Source: Pyrinomonadaceae bacterium
Lineage (GTDB): Bacteria; Acidobacteriota; Blastocatellia; Pyrinomonadales; Pyrinomonadaceae
DNA: 33,915 nucleotides
Assembly (NCBI GenBank): GCA_013003215.1
Contig: JABDKD010000098.1
Coordinates: 1-33,915 of the forward strand
Direction of reading: 5' to 3'
Part shown: piece by piece, positions 9,223-16,031 of the stretch
Layout of the letters: each line of letters opens with the position of its first letter
How positions within the stretch are numbered: position 1 is the stretch's first letter
Notes under the pieces: generated by a model
Seen by the model: only the letters and a program-made list of their open reading frames with translations
Told to the model about the DNA's origin: nothing
Databases searched by the model: none
Made by a program: the position numbers and the translations under genes

Positions 9223-9247
9223 CCGGGTTTGGCAATGCGAAACCCGG
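9223..9247 (+). terminator. Hairpin between the two receiver genes (terminator or attenuator)
   Basis: A perfect 8-bp stem CCGGGTTT (9223-9230) / AAACCCGG (9240-9247) with a 9-nt loop lies 7 nt after the first receiver gene's stop. The following bases (atttcctgatt) hold only a poor U-tract, so it is more likely a partial terminator or mRNA-stability element than a strong stop. Confidence 0.45.
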
Positions 9248-9274
9248 ATTTCCTGATTGAGAGGACAATAAGAA

Positions 9275-10855
9275 GTGCCAAGACGCAAGCTGCTATTAGC
9301 GGATGATTCCATAACGATTCAGAAAGTCGTTAACCTCACCTTTGCCGATGAGGGGATCGATGTCGTCACTGTGGGTGACGGGAATTCGGCCATGGAAATG
9401 TTACGCGACGAGTCGCCGGATATCGTGCTCGCCGATGTAAATATGCCCGGCCTTACAGGATACGAGTTATGCTCCGAGGTTAAAGGCAGGAGTTTTGAAG
9501 ACCAGGTGCCCGTGGTATTGTTGGTCGGCTCCTTTGAGCCTTTTGACGAAGACGAAGCTGACCGCGTTGGTGCAGACGGTTACCTTACAAAACCTTTTCA
9601 ATCCATAAACCAATTAGTTTCAATGGTTGGCGAGCTCCTCGGCGATGAAGCGGAGGGTGAGGACGAACTTGCGGATACGGCGGAGATGCCGCAGCGGGAA
9701 ACTCTCGCCGCCGGTGCCGATCAGGGTGCCACTGATCCCGAGCCATTCGTGCCTTCTTTTCCGGATCCGTTCGAAGGACTGTTAAGCAAGTCCGAACCTG
9801 CGCTCCCGGTCGAAAAAGAGGTTTCGGAGCAAGTTGAAGAACCCTCTGACTTCAGAGACGCAGACGAATTTGAGATGTCAGAGGCGTTCGGGGACGACGA
9901 TAACATAGAAGAGGTTAGTGCTTCGGATGCGCTTCACGAGTCGACGCCTATCGAAGCAAGCGATGACTCGCAAATCGAGGAAGTTTCGGATGATTTTCTT
10001 AGGACCCAGCCGTTTACGGAATCGGATTTGCAGGAAATTTCTATTGATTCCGAAGTTGAGATCGATGCAGAGGCTCTTGAAATACCAATTGAGCATAGCG
10101 AAGATCATCCATTCGCTCCTGTAGCTCTTGACGGTGAACAGGGAGGCGGGGAGACTGAGGAATCAGAACCCGTCGAATCGACCGATCCGGTTTTTCGGGT
10201 GGATTCCACTGACGAGTTTGATCCGGAAACACAGTTTGCGACGGAAGATGGGCCTGATGTGGAAATAGCCGACGAAAGCGGTTCGGTTGTCGATTTTAGG
10301 ACGTTTGATCAGGAAGAGCTTGAAATTCGAAAGGATCCCGTCGAACCTTTAGTTGAAGAAATCCACGCGGTCGGCGAAGTTTCGGAAGACGCCGAAGAAG
10401 AATCTGCGGATGCACCCGATTTACCCGAACCTGAAGCCGCTTCCGCACTCAATTTGGACGAGATAAACCTGCTTGAGCTTCCGCCTGTAGATGTTGAAGT
10501 AGAAGAAGAAGAGCCGCCGGTAGGATATTTGGATCCGACCTCCAGTGTTGAACCGCCTGTTGTTTCTGAAGAAACTCATACGATTTCGGAAAAGGGGTAT
10601 TCTTTAGTATCCGACCCGGTTGAGGATTTGAAGAGTAAGGAGAACGATGTCCCGGAACAGCAACCTCAACGGGAAACTCAACGGGAAACTGAATCTGACG
10701 AGAATCTTCCTTCTAAGGCGCTCGTGGAAACAATTACGCGGCGCGTAATTGAGACTCTGTCTGAAAAGGCGATTCGTGAGATTGCCTGGGAAGTCGTTCC
10801 GGATATGGCCGACCTGATCATTAAGAAGATGGCTGAGGATAAGATGAAGAAATAA
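9275..10855 (+). CDS. Receiver protein with long acidic linker and conserved helical C-terminus
   Basis: A 526-residue three-part protein. Residues ~5-120 are a receiver with 'ADDS' (9-12), phosphoacceptor Asp54 in 'ADVNMPG', and Lys106 in 'YLTKPF'; the usual Thr/Ser switch region reads 'VVLLVGSFEPFDE', seen in acidobacterial and deltaproteobacterial FrzS-like receivers. Residues ~121-475 are disordered-looking and very rich in Glu, Asp, Pro and Ser. The last ~45 residues form a well-ordered, probably helical module ('RRVIETLSEKAIREIAWEV' then 'VPDMADLIIKKM'). The start is GTG 9275, as no ATG precedes the receiver. Function is unknown; the layout suggests a phosphorylation-controlled scaffold or polarity protein rather than a transcription factor. 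A strong terminator follows. Confidence 0.85.
   Translation: MPRRKLLLADDSITIQKVVNLTFADEGIDVVTVGDGNSAMEMLRDESPDIVLADVNMPGLTGYELCSEVKGRSFEDQVPVVLLVGSFEPFDEDEADRVGADGYLTKPFQSINQLVSMVGELLGDEAEGEDELADTAEMPQRETLAAGADQGATDPEPFVPSFPDPFEGLLSKSEPALPVEKEVSEQVEEPSDFRDADEFEMSEAFGDDDNIEEVSASDALHESTPIEASDDSQIEEVSDDFLRTQPFTESDLQEISIDSEVEIDAEALEIPIEHSEDHPFAPVALDGEQGGGETEESEPVESTDPVFRVDSTDEFDPETQFATEDGPDVEIADESGSVVDFRTFDQEELEIRKDPVEPLVEEIHAVGEVSEDAEEESADAPDLPEPEAASALNLDEINLLELPPVDVEVEEEEPPVGYLDPTSSVEPPVVSEETHTISEKGYSLVSDPVEDLKSKENDVPEQQPQRETQRETESDENLPSKALVETITRRVIETLSEKAIREIAWEVVPDMADLIIKKMAEDKMKK
10667..10690 (+). repeat. Perfect 12-bp tandem duplication in the acidic linker
   Basis: CAACGGGAAACT occurs twice in direct succession (10667-10678, 10679-10690), encoding QRETQRET just before the C-terminal module. 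It keeps the frame and looks like a recent slippage event in a tolerant linker. Confidence 0.8.
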
Positions 10856-10879
10856 TCTTACATTCTTTGCGTGAGTTTG

Positions 10880-10920
10880 GGGCCGGTTTTTCACAGATGA
10901 AAACTGGCCCTTTTTATTTT
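10880..10920 (+). terminator. Rho-independent terminator
   Basis: An 11-bp stem GGGCCGGTTTT (10880-10890) pairs with AAAACTGGCCC (10900-10910) with one G-U wobble, a 9-nt loop and an immediate T-rich tail (TTTTTATTTT). It lies 25 nt after the acidic receiver gene and separates it from valS, so it probably ends the pdxA/receiver transcript. Confidence 0.9.
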
Positions 10921-10980
10921 AGAATGAGTACCTTATTTTAGCGGTCCCAAGGTTCCGCACTCCAAAAGGCAAAGCATACG

Positions 10981-13704
10981 ATGGAATTATCAAAGGCATA
11001 CGATCCGGCTCAGGCGGAAAAGACCCACTACAAAAGGTGGGAGGACAGCGGGTTCTTCACACCCGAAATCAATAAGAATCCCGAAGCCGGTAAGTACTCT
11101 ATTGTCATCCCGCCGCCCAATGTCACTGGAAGCCTGCACATGGGCCATGCACTTCAGCATACGATCATGGATGTTCTTACCCGTCGAAAACGAATGATGG
11201 GCTATCGAACTCTCTTTGTGCCGGGAGTTGACCACGCGGGGATCTCCACACAGCTGATGGTGACGCGGCAGCTGAAAGAAGAGGGTAAGACGCCATTGGA
11301 GATAGGCCGCGAGGCGTTTCTTGAAAAGGTCTGGGCGTGGAAGGACAAGTACGGCGGTCGGATTACGGAGCAGATTCGGCGGGAGGGTGTTTCGGTGGAC
11401 TGGACCCGGGAGCGGTTCACTATGGAAGACGACCTTGTCGAATTGGTTACAAAGGTTTTTGTAAGTCTTTATAACGAGGGAGCGATCTACCGCGGGGCGA
11501 GGATCGTAAACTGGTGCCCAAACGATGAAACGGTGTTGTCCGATCTGGAGGTTGAAGACAGGGAAAAGAAGGATGGCAAGCTCTACTTTTTGAAGTATCC
11601 GGTAACAGGAACAGATGCAACAGTTACCGTCGCGACTACAAGGCCGGAAACAATGTTGGGTGACACCGCCGTAGCGGTTAACCCAAGCGATGAACGCTAT
11701 CGCGATCTTCTTGGAAAATCGATTGACCTGCCTTTGACGGGGCGCACGATCCCGATTGTTTCTGATGAATATGTGGATTCTGAATTCGGAACAGGTGCCG
11801 TAAAGATCACTCCTGCCCATGACCCGAACGATTACGAACTCGGTCAGCGTCACGATCTGCCGCAGCTCAATGTCATGAACAAGGACGCGACAATGAACGC
11901 TGACGCAGGTCCTGATTTCGAAGGGCTGGATCGCTACAAAGCTCGAAAGCTCGTGATCGAGAAGTTTGAAGAACTGGGGCTTCTGGAAAAGATAGATGAT
12001 TACGAGATGTCGCTGCCGGTCTGCGAACGCTGCAAGACCGTTATTGAAACTCTTGTTTCGGAGCAGTGGTGGGTAAGCATGTCGGAAATGCGGGGTCTCG
12101 CCCTCGGGTTGAAACAGTCTAAGGATTATCCTCGATTTACACCTCAAAACCCGCACACGAAGGTATATACGGATTGGCTTGAGAACCTTCGGGACTGGAC
12201 GATATCGCGCCAGCTTTGGTGGGGACACAGGATTCCGGCCTGGTACAACGGCGACGGCAAACCGTTTGTTGCAAATACCTTTGAAGAAGCCAAAGAAATG
12301 GCGGGAACCTCGGATTTAACTCAGGATCCGGATGTACTCGATACCTGGTTTTCATCATGGCTTTGGTCATTCTCAACTCTCGGTTTCAAGATTGACGGCG
12401 CGGAGAGTGGGGGAAGCGGGGACGCTGAGCGCTCAGATCTCAATACTCAGCACTCGGACCTCGAAACATTCCATCCGACCGATGTGCTCGTGACCGCCCG
12501 CGACATCATATTTCTATGGGTTTCCCGGATGGTCATGTCTTCGATGAAATTCCTGGGTGAACGTCCCTTTGATGATGTCTATATTACCGGAACCGTGTTG
12601 GCTCCGGATGGGCAGCGCATGTCCAAGACCAAGGGTAACGGAATAGATCCTCTGGATGTATTTGATAAATATGGAGTTGACGCTACGCGGATGACTCTCG
12701 CCGGGTCATCGACAGGGATGGATTTCGCCTGGCGCGACGAGAAGGTCGAATCTTACCGAAATTTTGCAAACAAGATCTGGAATGCGACACGCTTCTGCCT
12801 TATGAATTCCGAAGGCGCGAAAATTGATCCTGGTCTACTGGAGAATGGTGAGGACTTAGCCGATCGGTGGATTATTTCAAAGCTCAATTCGACGGCGATC
12901 GAAGTTAATAGAGCTCTCGACAAATATGCGTTTCACGAGGCTGTTCAAACCCTGTATCACTTCTTCTGGGATGATTTTTGTGACTGGTATATCGAGCTAT
13001 CAAAAGACGAGATAACCGGTGGAAATTCAGAAGCGAGCTCACGAATCCTTACAATTCTGGAGCAGGCATTGAGGATGTTGCATCCTTTCATGCCCTATTT
13101 GACCGAAGAACTCTGGCAGAAGCTTCCCGGGGCATCCAACGCACTTCACAACCCGGCCTACTCTGGTGTAGATCCGACTGTAATGCTGGCTGATTTTCCG
13201 ATTGGGGACGCGGCTCTTGTTGATAAGACGGCTGAATCTGAAATGTCATTCGTGATTGAGTTGATCTCGAAGATAAGAAACATACGAGCCGAAATGCGTA
13301 TCAAAAATTCGGAACCGCTTGCAGTGAGCATCGCGTGCGATGAAGAATCGGAGGGGATCTTCGAAGCAAATGAATCCCGGATATTAAAGCTTACACGGGC
13401 GGGCTCACTCGAAATCGGACGATCTTTGGATGTTCCAAAGGCATCCGCGAAAGGCGTGCTGACGAGCGGTGCCGAAATCGGAATTCCGCTCGAGGGACTG
13501 ATTGATTTTGAGAAGGAGATCGAGAGGCTCGAAGCTCAGATCAACAAGCTTGCGAAAGAAGGCGATATGCTTGGCAAGCAGTTGGGTAACGAGAACTTTG
13601 TTAAGAAGGCTCCGGCCGAAAAGGTCGCGGCGGTACGTGAACGATCCGAAGAAATCGAAACACAGCTCAAGGCTTTGAACGAAAACCTCGAAACCTTAAA
13701 GTGA
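10981..13704 (+). CDS. valS: Valine--tRNA ligase
   Basis: Class Ia aminoacyl-tRNA synthetase charging tRNA-Val. Seen in 907 residues: 'PPPNVTGSLHMGHALQ' with the HIGH motif as HMGH (53-56), the CP1 editing domain ('VATTRPETMLGDTAVAVNP', 'YVDSEFGTGAVKITPAHD'), 'NVMNKDATMN', 'DWTISRQLWWGHRIPAW', 'LDTWFSSWLW', the KMSKS motif as RMSKT (~546-550), the anticodon domain, and a C-terminal coiled coil (~845-907) with 'ENFVKKAPAEKVAAVRER', the ValS tRNA-binding arm. Length is normal except for ~20 extra low-complexity residues at 473-495. The long open frame on the opposite strand at 10990-12228 is a shadow. Confidence 0.98.
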   Translation: MELSKAYDPAQAEKTHYKRWEDSGFFTPEINKNPEAGKYSIVIPPPNVTGSLHMGHALQHTIMDVLTRRKRMMGYRTLFVPGVDHAGISTQLMVTRQLKEEGKTPLEIGREAFLEKVWAWKDKYGGRITEQIRREGVSVDWTRERFTMEDDLVELVTKVFVSLYNEGAIYRGARIVNWCPNDETVLSDLEVEDREKKDGKLYFLKYPVTGTDATVTVATTRPETMLGDTAVAVNPSDERYRDLLGKSIDLPLTGRTIPIVSDEYVDSEFGTGAVKITPAHDPNDYELGQRHDLPQLNVMNKDATMNADAGPDFEGLDRYKARKLVIEKFEELGLLEKIDDYEMSLPVCERCKTVIETLVSEQWWVSMSEMRGLALGLKQSKDYPRFTPQNPHTKVYTDWLENLRDWTISRQLWWGHRIPAWYNGDGKPFVANTFEEAKEMAGTSDLTQDPDVLDTWFSSWLWSFSTLGFKIDGAESGGSGDAERSDLNTQHSDLETFHPTDVLVTARDIIFLWVSRMVMSSMKFLGERPFDDVYITGTVLAPDGQRMSKTKGNGIDPLDVFDKYGVDATRMTLAGSSTGMDFAWRDEKVESYRNFANKIWNATRFCLMNSEGAKIDPGLLENGEDLADRWIISKLNSTAIEVNRALDKYAFHEAVQTLYHFFWDDFCDWYIELSKDEITGGNSEASSRILTILEQALRMLHPFMPYLTEELWQKLPGASNALHNPAYSGVDPTVMLADFPIGDAALVDKTAESEMSFVIELISKIRNIRAEMRIKNSEPLAVSIACDEESEGIFEANESRILKLTRAGSLEIGRSLDVPKASAKGVLTSGAEIGIPLEGLIDFEKEIERLEAQINKLAKEGDMLGKQLGNENFVKKAPAEKVAAVRERSEEIETQLKALNENLETLK
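12397..12465 (+). repeat. Low-complexity in-frame insertion inside valS
   Basis: Between 'WSFSTLG' and 'FHPTDVLVT' ValS proteins usually have about ten residues; here 28 are found, including GAESGGSGDAERSDLNTQH. The DNA is built of CTCAG/ACTC-like words (TGAGCGCTCAG at 12426-12436, then tactcagcactc) and resembles a short dispersed repeat rather than synthetase sequence. It preserves the frame and falls in a surface loop of the catalytic domain ahead of the KMSKS region. Confidence 0.55.
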
Positions 13705-14015
13705 TTTCTTGTTGAAACGAGTTTGCGGGTCGCTACCCGACATCAAAACGAATGGGTACGTCTGCACCTGCATGAGATTGTCGGGCTATTCGAAATCACG
13801 CGTCAGCATGTGCGAATGCTCGAGAGGTTTATTCGGATTCTATTGGGCGCAAACAAGAGTTTGTGAATGCATGGGCGCTAAATGCTTTCGCGGAATTGGC
13901 CCAAAGTTTTCCCGAGTACCGAATAGAGGTAAGTGTTTTGTTGGATGCGCAGGAAAATGACGGGCCGGCATCGGTAAGGGCCCGAATACGTAGTATTAGG
14001 AAAGCGGGATTTTGA
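13705..14015 (+). pseudogene. Frameshifted remnant of a HEAT-repeat-like protein (C-terminal part)
   Basis: No single frame is a credible gene, but two joined frames read as one protein end. The first, in the valS frame and beginning right after the valS stop, gives 'HQNEWVRLHLHEIVGLFEI' and continues to 'ERFIRILLGANK'. About 13854-13857 the sense continues in another frame: 'EFVNAWALNAFAELAQSF', 'PEYRIEVSVLLDAQENDG', 'PASVRARIRSIRKAGF', stop at 14013-14015. The pattern of helical pairs with 'AWALNAFAELA' and 'PASVRARIR' is that of C-terminal HEAT-like repeats. There is no start codon in front, so both a 5' deletion and a frameshift have occurred (or a sequencing indel adds to it). The overlapping Cys-rich TTG-started frame at 13709-13960 is not a gene. 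Confidence 0.65.
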
Positions 14016-14034
14016 TAACCGTCACAATTTTCAA

Positions 14035-14367
14035 ATGAACCTTAAGGAACGAATATTTCGGCTTATTGAAAACTCACACGGCCTCGCCGCGGGCGATACC
14101 ATCATGACTTTCGGCTCCGAATCAAGACCCTGCAGGGCTACGTATTCGGGGCCCAACGTTCGTTTTGGACAGGTGTTGGTGGAAAAGATATCCGGCCAGG
14201 CGCACATGGTGTACCAGGCGGTAACAGATGACGGCGAACTCGTGGCCGGCAGGGCCCGGGTTACTTTTTTTGAAGCGGACGACGGCTCGATCGAGATGCA
14301 TCTGCGTTGGCGCTGGGTTGAGTCCGACGAAGACGGCGGGATCTCGAAATGGCGCGAAGTTACATAG
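14035..14367 (+). CDS. Small conserved protein, n-acetylglutamate-synthase-like annotation family
   Basis: A 110-residue soluble protein. The second half, 'GQVLVEKISGQAHMVYQAV' followed by 'DDGELVAGRARVTF' and 'IEMHLRWRWVESDEDGG', matches in pattern the small beta-rich family (H/YQ-V-n--G-el--G followed by L-W-W) often labelled 'N-acetylglutamate synthase' in databases; that label is not supported by any catalytic motif here. Function unknown. The ATG at 14035 has no clear Shine-Dalgarno. It ends 11 nt before a DoxX-like membrane gene and is probably co-transcribed with it. Confidence 0.7.
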   Translation: MNLKERIFRLIENSHGLAAGDTIMTFGSESRPCRATYSGPNVRFGQVLVEKISGQAHMVYQAVTDDGELVAGRARVTFFEADDGSIEMHLRWRWVESDEDGGISKWREVT

Positions 14368-14378
14368 GGTTGGGTGTA

Positions 14379-14753
14379 ATGAAAGATTCAAACAAGATGG
14401 TCTGGGCCGGGCGGGTTCTTTCGGTGATAACAGTTTTGGTTCTGTTAATGAGTGCCGCTATGAAGTTCGTAAAGCCGGCAGGATTTGCAGAAGGCCTAAA
14501 GGGAATTGGCTGGGATCCCGAAGCCATGACCTATGTCGGAATCGTCGAGTTGGCCTCTGCTGTATTGTACGCGATTCCGAAGACCTCGGTGTTGGGTGCG
14601 ATATTGATCGCAGCTTACCTGGGCGGAGCAACGGCTACCCATGCACGGGTCGGCGAACAGATTGTTATCCCTGTTCTGCTTGGAGTCGTGGCATGGCTTG
14701 GTTTGTGGCTGCGTGATAAACGGCTGAGGGAAGTCCTGCCGGTCGTGGGGTGA
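14379..14753 (+). CDS. DoxX-like integral membrane protein
   Basis: A 124-residue protein with four hydrophobic segments (roughly 9-29, 47-64, 70-88 and 96-114), 'SAAMKFVKPAGFAEGLKGIG' after the first helix and 'VGIVELASAVLYAIPKTSVL' in the second: the layout of DoxX-like small membrane proteins (DoxX_2 type). Physiological role of such proteins is unclear; some take part in thiol/redox or quinone-linked membrane functions. ATG 14379 is chosen, with AGGG at 14366-14369 as ribosome site; an upstream in-frame ATG at 14349 would overlap the previous gene by 19 nt. A VOC gene starts 3 nt after the stop. Confidence 0.8.
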   Translation: MKDSNKMVWAGRVLSVITVLVLLMSAAMKFVKPAGFAEGLKGIGWDPEAMTYVGIVELASAVLYAIPKTSVLGAILIAAYLGGATATHARVGEQIVIPVLLGVVAWLGLWLRDKRLREVLPVVG

Positions 14754-14756
14754 CGG

Positions 14757-15179
14757 ATGAACCAATCGATTGTACACATAACTCTCGTCGTCAGGGATTA
14801 CGATGAGGCAATAAAATTCTACACAAATAAACTCGATTTTGTTCTTATACAGAACGAATACCAGCCTGAACAAGACAAGAGATGGGTAGTTGTTGCCCCG
14901 TCGGGGGGAAAGGGTACCTGTCTGTTGCTCGCGAAAGCGGTTGGTGAGGAACAGGAAGCTGCAATCGGAAATCAATCGGGGGGAAGGGTCTTTCTTTTCC
15001 TGAATTCCGATGACTTTTGGCGTGATTATGAAAAAATGAAGTCACGAGGCGTACAATTTGTTCGTGACCCCAAAGAAGCAGACTATGGAACTGTTGCCGT
15101 ATTCGAAGATCTGTACGGGAACAAATGGGATCTGCTCCAAATGAATGACGACCATACCGTTTCGAAACGCTTCCGCTAG
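14757..15179 (+). CDS. VOC (glyoxalase/bleomycin resistance) superfamily protein
   Basis: A 140-residue protein with two beta-alpha-beta-beta-beta modules. The first begins 'VHITLVVRDYDEAIKFYTNK' with a candidate metal ligand His7; the second ends 'TVAVFEDLYGNKWDLLQ', the usual position of the C-terminal acidic ligand, here Glu/Asp in 'FEDLYGN'. Substrate cannot be inferred: such proteins include lyases, dioxygenases and antibiotic-binding proteins. It follows the DoxX-like gene by 3 nt, suggesting the three genes from 14035 form an operon. Confidence 0.85.
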   Translation: MNQSIVHITLVVRDYDEAIKFYTNKLDFVLIQNEYQPEQDKRWVVVAPSGGKGTCLLLAKAVGEEQEAAIGNQSGGRVFLFLNSDDFWRDYEKMKSRGVQFVRDPKEADYGTVAVFEDLYGNKWDLLQMNDDHTVSKRFR

Positions 15180-15392
15180 CTAAAGAGGCCGAAAGATATT
15201 TCGCGCTTTTTGCAACCGACATTGTTTTTTGTGTAACTACTTTTTCGAAGTCCAGTAGAATCAGCAATTCACGAATGGCATGCCGTTGCGGTCCTAATCC
15301 GAGATTTGGAACGCTGTGAGTTGGCGAATGGGCTGAATCGCCACGCGTTTCTATTGAATGCGGTGGTTGTTCTAGACATTTTGGAGGAATAT
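15180..15392 (+). other. Intergenic region with coding-like open frame before the NTF2-like gene
   Basis: From 15237 to 15392 the frame of the downstream gene is open and reads like protein ('HEWHAVAVLIRDLERCELAN', 'RHAFLLNAVVVLDILEEY'), but contains only a TTG (15306) as a possible start, while the ATG at 15393 has an excellent ribosome site. It may be the decayed end of another gene. No terminator or RNA gene is seen. Confidence 0.3.
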
Positions 15393-15809
15393 ATGAGTGA
15401 AGTTCATCCCAATATGGCGTTGCTGGAGCGCCTTTCCAAGTGTTTTCCACATAACCCATCAAATGCGGGTGATCTGTTTTCGGACAGTTTTGTTTTGCAT
15501 TACTTCAATCCGAATCTGCCGACGGTGACCGGAGATTATCATGGCGCGAAGGGACTGCAGAGCTTCTTTGAAAAGCTCGGTCAGGTGTCAGAGGGAAGCT
15601 TTCGCACTGTTGATCGAGGGGTGCTTCATGTTAGTGATGAACTGATCGTCGTCACAGCCACACATAACATGACAGCAGGCGGAAGGACATTTGAAGTTGA
15701 TGCGGTGGTGATTTGGCGGGTCGTTGACGGGCAATTCACAGAGGCCTGGGATATACCGGCGGTCTTCAGCACCCGGGAAGTTGAAATTGAGACAGATCAA
15801 TCCTTCTAA
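15393..15809 (+). CDS. NTF2-like / SnoaL-fold protein
   Basis: A 138-residue single-domain protein with the NTF2-like pattern: N-terminal helices ('ALLERLSKCF'), then 'FSDSFVLHYFNPNLPTVTGD' and 'GAKGLQSFFEKLGQVSEG', and the curved beta-sheet segments 'DELIVVTATHNMTAGGRTF' and 'DAVVIWRVVDGQFTEAWDI', where the final Trp-Asp position is typical of SnoaL-like proteins. Enzymes and binding proteins share this fold, so no reaction is assigned. The start is set by GGAGGA at 15383-15388, 4 nt before the ATG; a longer form from TTG 15306 is possible but less likely. Confidence 0.75.
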   Translation: MSEVHPNMALLERLSKCFPHNPSNAGDLFSDSFVLHYFNPNLPTVTGDYHGAKGLQSFFEKLGQVSEGSFRTVDRGVLHVSDELIVVTATHNMTAGGRTFEVDAVVIWRVVDGQFTEAWDIPAVFSTREVEIETDQSF

Positions 15810-15950
15810 TAGACGAACCCTTTCCAATTTCTCGATAACGTTTGAAGCCAGATTCCGGCAATTTGGCAGAGGCCTTCGTACTTAGGCATTTCTTTGTTCG
15901 ATCTGACGTTCGGCTGCATTAACAGGGTTTTCCCCCTCTTAAATCTCAAC

Positions 15951-15959
15951 TGTTATACT
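15951..15959 (+). promoter_or_regulatory. Extended -10 promoter before the EEP-family gene
   Basis: TGTTATACT gives an extended -10 (TG-n-TATACT) 72 nt before the ATG at 16032; no good -35 is present, which is tolerable with a TGn extension. It lies in a 222-nt gene-free stretch that otherwise shows nothing recognisable. Confidence 0.4.
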
Positions 15960-16031
15960 TGTCGAAATCCAGTTCAGGAACTCCCGCGCTAACTTCACAA
16001 ACGATAGGCAGTGCGGGAAAACAGGGGGTAG

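Noticed and set aside
10990..12228. 412-codon open frame on the - strand of valS
   Set aside because: It is fully antisense to a confidently identified synthetase and has no recognisable domain; a codon-bias shadow.
13709..13960. 83-residue Cys-rich open frame started by TTG
   Set aside because: It runs across the HEAT-like remnant in a third sense; its composition is unlike a real protein, and the two other frames make much better protein sense.
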